Shown here: positions 9,210 through 19,410 of the stretch, piece by piece | Layout: each line of letters begins with the position of its first letter | Numbering within the stretch: the stretch's first letter is position 1 | Assembly (NCBI GenBank): GCA_023053575.1 | Contig: JAKZAP010000009.1 | Coordinates: 16,473,869 to 16,537,868 of the forward strand | Source: Branchinecta lynchi | Taxonomy: Eukaryota; Arthropoda; Branchiopoda; Anostraca; Branchinectidae | Length of the DNA: 64,000 nt | Reading direction: 5' to 3' | Made by a program: the position numbers and the translations under genes | The notes under the pieces: model-generated | The model's database searches: none | The model's input: the letters and a program-made list of their open reading frames with translations, nothing else | Told to the model about the DNA's origin: nothing

Positions 9210-12200
9210 GTAAGCGAAATTCATTTAAAGTTTAACTGAAAAGGTCTGAGAAAAGACAATCTAGTTACTCATCACTCGTTCACTTAGAGAGGCTTGAAGA
9301 CCCGCTGAAAATGCGTTACTTCGTTGTTCCGCTATTCACAAATAATCAATTTTCAAATAGTGGAATTTCCGTGAGATTTGTGGTACCTCTATGTGAGAGA
9401 TTAACACGCCACCTCAGACCAATAACCATAGACGTCCTTCTCTGAGCATGAACGTTTAATAACTGAATTACACAAGTACAAAATCATACAACCTAATTTG
9501 CGCCATTCATTTCACTTCTTTCCTTTTTGTTCAGGTGCTAAGCAATCTTCACCAATCTCACCACTGCCCACTGAAAAACGATGTTTGTGTTGACATTAAA
9601 ATTTCCCGCGTCATATTAGAATTTAAGCTTTGGGGCGCAGATATTCTGAACATCATAACTAGAGCAGATAGTGGAATATAAAAAAAATCCCTTTGCAGAA
9701 TCTAAATAATTCAGTGTATTCAGTGAAGTGACACAAAAATAAGTTTGCTTTACAGTTAAACTTTAAGGCGTTCTCTCGCCGTTCCCCGAGGACTCTTCGA
9801 GGAATCAAGGGGAACGGCGAGGATAGAGGGAGTCACTCCACGCGGACTCCGCGAAACAGCGATAACACGGGGAATTTCACCAATACCAAAGAAGGGTGGT
9901 GCTAATGATTTTACTGGGGTAAGGCCAATTTCTGTGACTTCAGTTTTTAGCCGCGTGTATGAAGGTTTTGTAGCTGCATGGTTGAAAGAATATTTAGCAT
10001 CAGTCATTGACCAGCATCAATATCGAAACGTCCCGAAGGCTTCTACAACACATTATTTAGTAAGTCTTATAGATTTTATCCTGAAGAATCTGGACACCCC
10101 AGATAAATGGCTTAACCTTATAGCTATTGATTTTAAGAAGGCTTTTGATCTTGTAGACCACCAAATACTGTTAAATAAGTTAATTGAGAATAATGTACCT
10201 GAATTTATTGTAAATATTGTACGAGGATTTTTAACTGATAGATTACAAATTGTAAAGTATAAACAGTGCATGTCAGACGCGCTTCCAGTTTTTTGTGGGG
10301 TGCCCCAGGGAACTGTCCTTGGTCCTCTGTGTTTTCTTATTTGATAAATGATGTTGCTCAGGATATTGATGAGCGATGGAAATTCGTAGACGATTTATCA
10401 CTGGTAGAAGTTGTGGGAAAGAATTTAAAAAGTCAATCTTTGGGCATAATTCAGGATATTGCTACAGAAGCTTCTCGGTCGAATATGGTAGTGAACAGTG
10501 ACAAATCTACAATACTAACAATCTCATTTCTTAAAACTCTCCCACAGTTCCACCCTCCTATTCCTGATAACCTTGCTTCTGACCAAATTACACTCCTTGG
10601 CGTTATCATATCTTCTGATATGTCTTGGGAGGAAAATACCAAGTATATTTTAAAGAAAGCTAACTCTTCCATGAGTATGTTAAAAATCCTAAAGAAATTC
10701 AAAGTCCCTAAGGAAAGAATGAAAGCTTTGTATTGTATGTTTGTCCGTTCACTACTTGAATATGCTTGTCCAGCATGGCATTATGGACTTACAAAGAGTG
10801 ACTCAGATAAGTTGGAAAGAATCCAAAAACGTGCTGTTCAAATTATAATTGGTGGCCATAAAATGCCGTACTCGTATCTCCTAAAGGAGTGTAAGCTGGA
10901 GCCCCTTTCTGTTCGTAGAGGACAGCTGTGCCAACGTTTCGGAACAAATCTATTATCCCACCCTGTCTACCGAAATATGCTTCCTCCACCTTTTAAACCG
11001 GAAAGAAACAGACCTCCAAGAGAAGCAGCTATGAAAGTACCAAAACTCACACCTGTCGTTTCTAAAACTGAAAGGCACCGTAATAGTTTTGTGCCTCAGT
11101 TTACTTTATATCATAACAACCTTACTTGATTTAGTGTATTTATTGTATGATAATTGTATATATGTATTAGTTGTAGGTTAACGACAAGTGCCAATCAATT
11201 TGCTCGCGCATGAAATGTTGTGCCGCATTTATTTTGAAATTAAAATGAAATTAGAATGCTTCCAAACCGAGTTTTGTTCGAAAAAATTATGCATTTGACG
11301 ACATTATAGTCTGGATCCACTTTATTTTTGATTTCCTTATCATGCTTGTTTTTAATTAATTTTACATTTCACAACACAAGCAAAAATTGATTCCCGTCCG
11401 AACCTGAAAGGGAGTCCTTTTTTATGATGGTGCTGATAATCGGAGCATTACATGTCCGTGGGGACTCGTGAGAACACGGGGAGAAAATTTTCTGAATTCA
11501 AAAAATTCAGAAAACGCAGAAAATTCTTCGAATCCAATTGAGTCGAGACCTGTGCGAACGCCCTTATAACTATAAATACCTTGTGTAAATGTTATGAAAC
11601 TCCTGGGGGAATCCGTCAATTGATCCACGCGTCATTTCGCCCAAAACATCCGTCACTTCTCCCACTTTTTCCGATATTTTCCCATTCCGTCATTTCGCCC
11701 GCTCGTAAGTTCTCAGGACGTCAGTTCGCCCACTCCAAAATCCGACAGTTTGTCCACCAGTAAACGTCTAACAGTGTCTGCGACTTGAAGAACAAGCAGA
11801 TGTTTCATACTTCGCCTAAAGGCGTATTCTCGCCATTCCCCGAGGACTCCTTTTGAGGAGTCCCTGCATTTTTTTTTGTCCCAACGAACGGGAATGTTCC
11901 GATTATCATCAACATCATCAAAAAAGACTCCCTTTCAATTCGGAGTGGAATAACTTTTGCTGGTGTGATGCAGTGTAAAATTAACTAAAACAATCGAATA
12001 AACAAAACTAAAAATAAAGTGGATCCAAACTAATTTAGTCAACTGCAGTGCATATTTTTTTTTTGTCGAACCAAATCCATTTTGGAAGCATTCTCCGTAT
12101 TCTCTTTGTTTTCCGAACGCGTCCGCGTGGAGTGACTCCCTCTATTCTCGCCGTTCCCTTCGATTCCTCGAGGAGTCCTCGGGGAAAGGCGAGAATACGC

Positions 12201-13899
12201 CTTAAGTCCGTGCTTCCCTGCAAAAAGAAATCGTCCAGGCAGTGAATCCGAAGACGCATGTTACGCAGAAGCAAAGAAGTGCTTCAGCAGTGATGCGATA
12301 GCACTAATGCAACAAAAACGAGGCTCTGATCGTTCTGTCTTATCCATTCTTGGCGGTACCTTCCTTCCTTCCTTCTGCTTTATTTGGCTTTGTGTCTGGC
12401 TTGATGCCAATCCCTTTCCACCTTCCTTTTCTTTATCTCATCTGACCACTGTTGGACGTCTTGCGGTTGCACGCTTTCCATCGTCTGTTTGGATATCGGC
12501 ACTTCTTTCGGTATCGGGAGTGGGGGCGTCGGCGATTTTTTGCATCTTCGGCGGTAAACCGACTAATTGATTTGACGTCCACAATACATACACTAAAAGT
12601 TATAACATATCAAGCTGAATAATATCTTAAAAGACCTAAATTACCTATAATACGAACGCAACCTACTTCCATAATCACTTCAGATACTTCTAAACCCGGA
12701 GACCCAATTTCGTACGGTACATTATAACCCCTCTAACAAAACCACGCTGATTTTCTCACTTGCCGTGTTTTGCTACCTTCGATGTGGATCTCGCTGTCGA
12801 CGGTTGTCTGCGAGAAGTTGTTCCATCATAAAAACCGGTTATGTAAATTGTTCCGCTGTTTTCGCTGTAAGTCAACGGGTGTCGGAAAAGGCTTAAAACA
12901 TAAATACTCCTTCAGCCCAAGCTGACTGCGAATCATATTTGACGATGCAAAACGGATAAGTCAGCTATATTTTCTCAGAGCTATGGCAAGGGTCCTCTTC
13001 AGGCTCAAGCCGCTCAAGCTGGAAAATGAAGGTGTGGAAAAACAATTGAAGATTCTTCCTTAAATATCTGATTTTGTGAACTTCTTCTCTGAAAATTGGT
13101 TACAGTTAAAGCTGGTGCTGTGATTTCATTCTTTACCCTTTTGACGACCCAATCGATCAGCAAAAACACCAGCCCTGTCCAAAATGAAATCCCAGCACCA
13201 GCTTTAACTCCAACCAATTTTCAGAGAACAATTTCGCGAAATCCAATATTTAAGGAAGAATCTTCAATTGTTTTTCCACACGTTCATTTTCCAGCTTGAG
13301 CTGCTTGAGCCTGAAGAGGACCGTTGCCAAGAAGGGCCGAAATGTAGCTCTAAGAAATGTAGCTGGCTTAAAACCGTGGGTTATTTGTTGAAAGCACAGC
13401 CTAATTTAAAGTAATCAAATATTGTAAAATACTGGAAGTTAAAGAGTAAATAGTGCGAGGGGGGGGTCCTTTAAGTTTGAGCAGGGTGCTGAGAGTTTCT
13501 GATTTTCCATGGCGTTTGGTGGGTAGTCTAAGAGGATGTGTTGAAGTGTTGTCAAATTCCTATCATTCATTGTCTTGCAATTTTAGGGCTATGAACGTAT
13601 TCCCCCATCGCTTCATGGGTATCATCGGCAGCCACGAGCGGACATCCAACAAACTAAGAGGCTACCCTATTGAGCGACTAGATGTCTCCACCTGTGGCCA
13701 CTTCCTTGCTTCTGTGTCACATGACAAGCAGGTGAAATTCTGGAATATTTCATATTTCGAGGATTTGAATCTGCCGAATGGTCAGAAATCTGTAAGGAAT
13801 AAAAAGAAGTCAAATCGGAAGAATAGGCAGAATCACCATCTTCCTTCCTCGAATATGAAAAACTTGTCAGATTTTTTCGAAGATTTGGGCGAACAATAA
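8995..13899 (+). CDS. WDR55: WD repeat-containing protein 55-like, last two exons
   Basis: Exons 8995-9209 and 13587-13899 encode the C-terminal about 175 residues of a WD40 beta-propeller protein. WDR55 is a nucleolar protein linked to rRNA/ribosome production; that role is from family knowledge. Seen here: FNCLGFVRDGSKLIAGSGDG, AVNALVPITENIVATACEDG, then PIERLDVSTCGHFLASVSHD and VKFWNISYFE, three WD-type blades, then a basic tail ending FFEDLGEQ. The exons join in phase 2 (AG|G = Arg). Upstream exons are not in the window. The 4.4-kb intron is filled with MITEs and a retrotransposon. The next gene, DOCK, is on the same strand about 8 kb away. Confidence 0.88.
9225..9766 (+). mobile_element. 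TTAA-flanked MITE family K, copy 1
   Basis: TTAA-AGTTTAACTGAAAAG on the left and the inverse CAGTTAAACT-TTAA on the right. Contains AGAGGCTTGAAGACCCG and AATGCGTTACTTCGTTG, shared with copies at 60160 and 45602. TTAA duplication suggests piggyBac-type mobilisation. Confidence 0.75.
9934..10344 (+). pseudogene. RT fingers/palm fragment of the 9881 element
   Basis: 136-residue open frame with IAIDFKKAFDLVDHQ and a PQGTVLGPL block. It ends at a stop created by a frameshift just after the LGPLCFLI position. Homology extends upstream of the Met to 9881, so the Met is not the true start. Confidence 0.75.
10342..11129 (+). pseudogene. RT palm/thumb and C-terminal fragment of the 9881 element
   Basis: Continues the same ORF2 after the frameshift: YLINDVAQDID, FVDDLS, LLGVIISSDMSWEENT, LLEYACPAWHYGL, LERIQKRAVQIIIGG. 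The last two are typical of the CR1/Daphne-type C-terminal region and recur in the 33.5-kb and 27.5-kb elements of this window. Confidence 0.75.
11482..11610. other. Unassigned, with a short AT palindrome
   Basis: TTTTCTGAATTCAAAAAATTCAGAAAA forms a small hairpin at about 11488-11514. Nothing else was recognised. Confidence 0.3.
11611..11765. repeat. Degenerate minisatellite
   Basis: Imperfect repeats of a roughly 25-bp unit built on CCGTCATTTCGCCCA (at about 11627, 11650, 11685, 11719 and 11743). Confidence 0.5.
11820..12202 (-). mobile_element. MITE family F, copy 2
   Basis: TIRs AGGCGTATTCTCGCC and GGCGAGAATACGCCT. The interior is inverted relative to copy 4, with TGGAGTGACTCCCTC and a GGATCC-adjacent block. 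Inserted into a family Q repeat whose remnant follows. Confidence 0.75.
12203..12330 (+). repeat. MITE family Q remnant
   Basis: Matches the right half of Q: GTCCGTGCTTCCCTGCAA, GCAGTGAATCC, GAAGCAAAGAAGTGC, ending GCAACAAAAACGAGGCTC. The left half is displaced by MITE F copy 2. Confidence 0.6.
12331..12626. other. Intron sequence without recognised features
   Basis: An 87-residue + frame covers most of it but has no recognised motif and probably reflects T/C-rich sequence. Confidence 0.3.
12627..13474 (+). mobile_element. TTAA-flanked MITE family B, copy 1, with a foldback insert
   Basis: TTAA at 12627-12630 and GGGTCCT-TTAA at 13471-13474. Shared B blocks include TTTTCTCACTTGCCGTG and GGGTTATTTGTTGAAAGCAC. 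An inverted pair of family A repeats (about 12897-13380) interrupts it. The element ends about 110 bp before the last WDR55 exon. Confidence 0.75.
12897..13380. repeat. Long inverted repeat (two family A copies head to head)
   Basis: Arm 1 runs from about 12900 (CAGCCCAAGCTGACTGCG) to 13140. Arm 2 is its inverse from about 13180 to 13375 (ending TGGCAACGG/CTTCTTGG-type blocks). The inner arms share AGATTCTTCCTTAAATAT and AAAGCTGGTGCTG with their inverses. Transcribed, it would fold into a hairpin of well over 100 bp per arm. Confidence 0.75.
13587..13899 (+). CDS. WDR55: WDR55-like last exon
   Basis: Acceptor GCAATTTTAG at 13586. Encodes NVFPHRFMGIIGSHER, then the final WD blade PIERLDVS...VKFWN, then a Lys/Asn/Arg-rich tail and FFEDLGEQ before TAA at 13897-13899. 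The open frame extends upstream to 13453, but that part is intron. Confidence 0.88.
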
Positions 13900-13900
13900 A
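13895..13900 (+). promoter_or_regulatory. Polyadenylation signal overlapping the WDR55 stop codon
   Basis: AATAAA is formed by the last codon and the TAA stop. It is followed by a GT-rich stretch (AAGTGTTTGTTC). No other AATAAA is near, so the 3' UTR would be only about 20 nt. Confidence 0.55.
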
Positions 13901-13939
13901 AAGTGTTTGTTCATTATCTTGTTTTCCTCATAAGTGTAT

Positions 13940-14320
13940 TCTGTACTATGCGGTCAAGATGATTACTTTAAGGAATTCATTTGTAATCAAAACCCTTGAG
14001 GCAAAAACGATCATGAACCCATGGGGATCATGAGAATTTATCGTTTGGTCAATAGTTTTTTTATTTTACACAATGATGAGCACTTTAAGGGGGCTGGGAA
14101 TTCATTTGTAAGCAAAATTTTTGAGACAAAAATGGTAATTGGCCCTTGAAGATCATGAAAATGTATCTTTTGGTTAACATTTTTGTAAGCTAAACTCTTG
14201 GGCAAAAATTAGTATGGACCCTTGTGGATCATGCAAATGTCTCCTCTGCTCAAAACTGTTTTTGTACTTTGCGGTTAAGGTGAGTACTTCAACGAAATCC
14301 CTTAAGGCAAAGCAAAACCC
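13940..14320 (-). repeat. M satellite array, first block
   Basis: About 135-bp units with TTTGCGGTTAAGATGA.TACTTTAAGG, TTCATTTGTAAGCAAAA and GATCATGAAAATGTATC. Inverse orientation of the M arrays at 24920 and 51545. Confidence 0.75.
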
Positions 14321-14690
14321 TTAAAGGACCTGTCTTGCTTATTCTGCCTTTTATTCTATACCTAGCTCCCTTGTGGAATTATAAGCTTCTAAAATCCCCA
14401 CCTTTTTCCATTGTTTCGTTTCCTGCCTACGAATTTTTAGCGCTGTTTCGGCCTTGCCGAGTTTTGCCCGTCATACAACGGAAAGCTTGTCGAAATATTC
14501 AATGTCCCCTGACAACTCATTCATGTATGATAATCTTCTGTTTTTTCCTTCTTTTATTTGCTTAGTTTTCCAACTTTTTAACCACAGCATGTTCAGTTTT
14601 CAAACATTTGGCTCCCAGCCGCCGCGTCGGAGACCAGGAAGGCTGGATAGTGTTGACAAGCGCTAACGAGGAAATCGCTAGTTTCAGGTG
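14321..14690 (+). mobile_element. TTAA-start repeat family C, copy 1
   Basis: Begins TTAA-AGGACCTGTCTTGC, the same end as family B, then diverges: AAGCTTCTAAAATCC, CCATTGTTTCGTTTCCTGCC and GGCTCCCAGCCGCCGCGTC. Inverse copy at 22950-23566. Separates two M blocks. Confidence 0.65.
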
Positions 14691-14744
14691 AAAAGTAATG
14701 GTATTTTGAAAAACGTTTTTTCCGATCCCTTTCATAGGGGAAAG

Positions 14745-15205
14745 ATTATTTCTAGTAAGAGTTGGGCTTTAAGGCAAAGATGATCATTGGCCTTTGTAGA
14801 TCATAGAAATGTATCTTATGGCTAAAAGTTTGTTTTCACTTTTGTGGTTAAGATTCGCACTTCAAGGGGACAAGGAACTCATTTGTAAGTTTAACCTTTG
14901 AGACAAAAGTGATAATGGGCCCTTGAAGTCCATGAAAATGTACCTTTTGGTTAAACTTTTTTTTTGTAAGCAATACACTTGCGGCAAAAATGATAATTGA
15001 CCCTCGGAGATCATGCAAATGTATCGTCTGTTCAAAAATGTGTTTGTACTTTGCGGTTAAGATGAGTACTTTAAGGAAATCATTTGTGAGCAAAACCCTT
15101 GGGGCAAAGATGATCATGGTTTTCACTTTGCGGTTAAGATGCGCACTTTAAGGGGACAAGGAACTCATTTGTAAGTAAAACCCTTGAAGCACAAATGAGA
15201 AATAT
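14745..15205 (-). repeat. M satellite array, second block
   Basis: Further M units (GTTAAGATGCGCACTTTAAG, CTCATTTGTAAGTAAAACCC). Passes directly into D repeats at about 15205, the reverse of the D-to-M order at 24920 and 51545. Confidence 0.75.
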
Positions 15206-15811
15206 CAAACACCCCCTCTTAAGATATGATTTCCGGATTTTCCCTATGTCCATCTTCCCCGCCAGGATGGTAGGATCTGGTAAGACCATTTCTAAGTCAA
15301 TCTTGTCGTGTCTCTATGTACCAGAAATGGGACCCCCCATTGGGGGGGCTAGAGGGGGCCCTGGAAATGTACCAGGATTCCCCTCTACCCCCCCCCCACA
15401 CCACAGTGCCCGAATTCAGTCGGATTCTGTCAACGATGTATCTAGGGTCGTTCTTGTTTGTCCCACCGAGTTCCATCCCCATCCCTCCACTATGAGCGTG
15501 TCACAAATAAGATCTCCGTTTCCCCCTCCAAATCCATCAAAGTCACCGGATCCGGTCCGGACTTGAAATGAGACTTCTGAGATACGAGGTATTTCCATAT
15601 ATCAAATTTCAGAAAGATCGTATCACCCGTTCGAAGACTTTATAGACATGAATATTCCGGATTCCTCCTCCCTCCACCCCCCCCCCCACGAGGGTCGGAT
15701 CGGGGACACTGCTGTTCTCTATTAAATATTGTCGAGTCCCCCCAAGTTTCATCATCCTAGCACATGTGGAATTACCTAAACTCGGTATCACCGGAATTCC
15801 GGAACTTCGTC
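15206..15811 (-). repeat. D satellite block
   Basis: D subunits with CATCCCCATCCCTCC, GGATCCGGTCCGGA and CCCCCCC tracts. Interrupted at 15816 by a probable LTR and continued at 16510. Confidence 0.8.
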
Positions 15812-15815
15812 CAAC

Positions 15816-16505
15816 TGTTATATTAGATATCTCGTTATACCTTCTGTGTTAACTTGTGAGTTAACTTCCAAACGTCTTATAATCGTGTAGCGAGTACGCG
15901 AGCGGTTGGTACGTATGTTGACGATAATGGTAGCCCGAGCGGTATCCTCGAAGGGTTGGTTCGTGGCTGTAGAGGGGGGAGCGTGGATGGTTGGCCCTAG
16001 TTCCTTCACATTCAACAAACCATGTGTTAGAAAACACACTTACTTTTAATGGTGAAGTTCTCCATACAATATAAACATCTGTAATCCAACTGATAGTCTA
16101 AAACTCACTGACTGCTAAAAACTGACTGTCCAATATTGACTTCTAGTCCTGACTATTTATACTAATTTCCTCCAGAGGTTTCTCTAACAAAACCGTTAAT
16201 GTGCCATCCTGTAAGGACTTCGAGTGAGAGACAGATAGCTTCTAACAAACGAGCTTCTGTCGGCAGAGTGGATTGAAAGAATCTCCAACAAAACCATTAA
16301 TGTGCAATACGATACAAATAGCCTCTACCAAACGAACTTCTATCGGCAGAGTGGATTGAAAGAATCTCTGGAGAAAGAATGCGTTGAGTCATAATTTAAT
16401 GACTAATAAGGACAAGCTCTGGAGAAAGAGCTCATCTCTACGAAACAGAAACGAGTGAATGGTTACGACGAAATATCTTGTTTCGCTAGAGACTAATTCG
16501 TTACA
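15816..16505 (-). mobile_element. Probable solo LTR
   Basis: A 690-bp block starting TGTTATATTAG and ending TTCGTTACA (TG...CA), flanked by CAAC on both sides (15812-15815 and 16506-16509). It is set inside a D repeat whose sequence resumes afterwards. On the minus strand a TATA-like GTATAAATAGTC (16162-16151) would be the promoter. No internal retrotransposon genes were found, so it is a solo LTR if correct. Confidence 0.55.
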
Positions 16506-16509
16506 CAAC

Positions 16510-17075
16510 CCCTAGACACTGCGCGGAACCTGTCGGGTCCTATCAACTATGTATCTAGGGCTTGTGCTTGTTCTGCCCAACAAGTTTCATCCCAATCCCT
16601 CCACTCGTAAGCGTAAATATTCCTTCAGCCCAAGCTGACGGCGAATTATGGGACGTTTTGCACTGTCAAATATCAATCTGAGCGTGTCGCACGATTTCCG
16701 GTTTCTCCCTCCCAGCTTCATCCACAGTCACCGGATCCGGTCCGGAGTTGAAATGTGACATCTGAGACCCGAGGTCTTTCCAAATATCAAGTTTCATTGA
16801 GATCCGGTCCTCCGTTCATAAGTTATACATACCTCAAGATTCCGGATTCCCCTCCCTCCACTCCTCCCATGATGGTCGGATTGAGGAAGTGGCTAATTCC
16901 AAGTTAGTTCTATCGGATCCCTACTCTCTAATATGCCTGCCAAGGTTCATCGTCCTAGCACATCTGGAAGATATTAGGAGGATACTTGAATACTCGGCCC
17001 CTAACTCTTGATCACTGACCAACCGTGAAAAGTGATCGGGACGTGGCGCTTGGCCGGAAGGCAAGGGCCATAAAA
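16510..17075 (-). repeat. D satellite block, continued
   Basis: Resumes D after the LTR, including a partial family A insert (CAGCCCAAGCTGACGGCG at 16627). Ends at the D start signature CGGCCAAGTGCC, seen here as the inverse GGCGCTTGGCCGGAAGGCAA at 17045. Confidence 0.75.
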
Positions 17076-17585
17076 ATCTAGCTGAGCAGGACCGAAAATC
17101 AAATAGTTAAGAAAAGTCAAATAAATCGTTTGGACCCTTCAAAAGGCCTTGTATCGAGACAAGGCTAAATATAACGCGGCTTATGTTAGCCCCCCCCTCT
17201 TGCGTTGGAGCGTCCGGGGGTTCGTTCTCAAGAAACCATGTTTGTAAATCCAGGCTGGAACAGAAGACTTGAACTCCACTCTGTTGAAGAATCGCCACCC
17301 CCCTTCCCGCTCGGCTGGAAGAAATTCCACGGAGGTAACGTAAAACGTAGCTTAGTGCTCTCAAAGAAGACCTCGAGCCCTTCGGAGGTCTCCCGCGTCA
17401 TGGAAGTGGGATCCTGAGAGAACGTGTCGATCCCGAGAGAAGAATGTTTCCTATTTATTCATGGATAACTCTGGTGGCACAGGAGGATCTGAGGTGAGAC
17501 AAAACCAAGACTCCAATGTCCATCCATTGTGAAAATAACCAAGAGACAAGAATAAACGTTGTTCAAGATTGCCCATGCAATGATT
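17076..17585. other. Intergenic sequence, not assigned
   Basis: Moderately GC-rich with a short hairpin GAAGACCTCGAG...CGGAGGTCTCCC near 17365-17395. The ORFs are short and unconvincing. Confidence 0.3.
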
Positions 17586-17919
17586 GAGCCTCGTTTTTGT
17601 TGCACGCTGCACGTCGACTCCACGTCTGCTTCTGCTAAATGGCGTCTATACTTCGGTAGTGTGAACCGCAACTTCTAGGCTGATTCTTTTCTTTCTACAT
17701 TGGTTTTTTCACTGCAGTGCTTCCGAGGAAGACGCCAGCGGTGCTCGAGGGTCGAGAACTTGCCGACCGACCAAGTCCGTGCTTCCCTGCAAGGTGCTGC
17801 TACCGCCGCTTCAACCAAGAAATCTTGTAGGCATTGAATCCAAAAACGCGTCTTTGTGCAAAAGCAAACAAGTACTGCAGCAGCGATGCGGCAGCGCTAT
17901 TGCAACAGAAACGAGGCTC
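17586..17919 (+). mobile_element. MITE family Q, copy 1
   Basis: TIRs GAGCCTCGTTTTTGTTGCA and TGCAACAGAAACGAGGCTC. The interior shares GTCCGTGCTTCCCTGCAAGG and GCATTGAATCCAAAAA with copies at 52664 and 12203. Confidence 0.8.
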
Positions 17920-17968
17920 TGAAAGCATTCCACTTTCTGAGCGTCGATTTGCACTATATCACGACTAA

Positions 17969-18369
17969 AGGCGTATTCCTGCCGTTCCCCGAGGACTCCT
18001 CGGGGAATCGAAGGGAACGACGAGAATAGAGGGAACCACTCCACGCGGACTCCACGTACAGAAAACAGCGAGAACACGAGGAATTCCAAAACGGATTTGT
18101 TCGAAAAAAAAAAGATGCAATTGACCAAATCAGTCTGGATCCTCTTTATTTTTTATTTTGTTTATTCTGATCGTTTTTAAATTAATTTAACATTGCAGCA
18201 ACACCCTGCCCTGCCAACACCTAATCCGAAAGGGAGTCCTTTTTGATGATGGTAATGATAATCGGAGCATTCCCCGTCCATGGGGAATCGCGAGAATACG
18301 AGGACTGAGTCCGGGGACAAACAAAAGGCCGGGACTCCTCAAGTGGAGTCTAACGGGGAAAATGCGCGT
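17969..18369 (+). mobile_element. MITE family F, copy 3
   Basis: Left end AGGCGTATTCCTGCCG, decayed right end CGGGGAAAATGCGCG. Internal CACTCCACGCGGACTCC and ATCGGAGCATTCCCCGTCC shared with copy 4. Confidence 0.7.
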
Positions 18370-18469
18370 AATGGGTCATTTGTGTCCTGGGCTTCTGCAG
18401 AATTCTCTGCCAGTGTCCCACCGAGTAATGAACAAATAAGGTAAAGGGAACGAGCTCGCACGAGTCCTA

Positions 18470-18884
18470 AGGCGTATTCTCGCCGTTCCCCGAGGACTCC
18501 TCGGGGAATCAAAGGGAACGGCGAGAATAGAGGGAGTCACTCCACGCGGACTCCTCGGACAGAAACAGCGAGAACACGGGGAATACTTCCAGCATGGATT
18601 TTGTTCGAAAAATAGATATGCAATTGACGAAATTAGTCTGGAGCCACTTCATTTTTGGTTTTGTTTGTTCTGATTATTTTTAATTAATTTTACATTGCAC
18701 CAACACCAGCAAAAATTGATTCCCCTTCGAATCTGAAAGGGAATCCTTTCTGGTGATGTTGATGATAATCAGAGCATTCCCCGTCCGTGGGGACTCGCGA
18801 GGATACGGGGAGTGAGTCCCCGGGACAAACAAACACGCGGGTACTCCTCAAGTGGAGTCCGCGGGGAACGGCGAGAGTACGCCT
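18470..18884 (+). mobile_element. MITE family F, copy 4 (best preserved)
   Basis: TIRs AGGCGTATTCTCGCCGTTCC and GGAACGGCGAGAGTACGCCT. The interior contains CCACGCGGACTCC, TTTAATTAATTTTACATTGC and CCCCGTCCGTGGGGACTCG. Use this copy as the family reference. Confidence 0.8.
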
Positions 18885-19410
18885 CTAGAGTTATTTATTT
18901 TGTAGTACCGCACATCAGGAACATGACAAATGCTGTTCTTCCCTCATCAGCGCCAAAGGCTAACATTTAGTTTAGATCAGACAAATTTGATCGAGCTACC
19001 TCTAAGCCCGAATGGTTTTCGAGCGGTGATTTGTAGATGAAGAAGTAAACGAAAACCGCACTGATAATTTATTGGTAGGCTTGATTTAAACGTGGTGCTC
19101 GCAGAACGCGGATCTTTTCTGCGACGCGAACGGAAAGTTCGACTTGCAGTGGAAACGGCGCGACCCGAATGTTTTCGATCAGCAATGCTGAATTCGCCCA
19201 GACGAATTGAATCCGTATTTTGTGGGCACTAAGGTCTTGGCAGAATCTGTTTTTTTTTTGTTCGTTGCTAAAAAATTACGTTTTGCTCAGGTTATGCTGT
19301 CTAGTGTGTATTTTATCCTACTAGGGATTTCAGAAAACTGTGGCACGGGTCATATTTTTGATGTTGGCAGGAATAAAACGGAGATGGGCGAGGGGCAAAA
19401 AGTTTGAATT
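18885..19410. other. Intergenic, apparently single-copy
   Basis: The GC content rises around 19080-19200. I see no recognised exon or promoter element. The missing first exon of DOCK could lie in 18.9-21.9 kb, but nothing here matches one. Confidence 0.3.

Larger units (their letters stand above)
9881..11252 (+). mobile_element. 5'-truncated non-LTR retrotransposon (RT to 3' end)
   Basis: Coding similarity starts abruptly inside the RT domain (ISPIPKKGGANDF, RPISVT), as in 5'-truncated LINE copies. RT motifs: IDFKKAFDLVDH, GVPQGTVLGPL, then a frameshift at about 10335-10350, then FVDDLS as the catalytic box (FVDD rather than the common YADD/FADD), and the C-terminal KRAVQIIIG region. The last stop is at 11127-11129, followed by about 120 bp of 3' UTR. 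It is nested in MITE F with a possible GAAT duplication. Not functional. Confidence 0.8.
9767..11480 (+). mobile_element. MITE family F, copy 1, split by a retrotransposon
   Basis: Left piece 9767-9880 (GCGTTCTCTCGCCGTTCCCC... to CACGGGGAAT) and right piece 11253-11480 (GTTTTGTTCGAAAAAATTAT... to CGTGAGAACACGGGG) align continuously with F copy 4 (18470-18884). The retrotransposon at 9881-11252 sits between them. The right terminus is lost. Confidence 0.7.

Noticed and set aside
13014..13299. Two similar 67-residue ORFs on opposite strands
   Set aside because: They are the two arms of an inverted repeat, not a gene pair.
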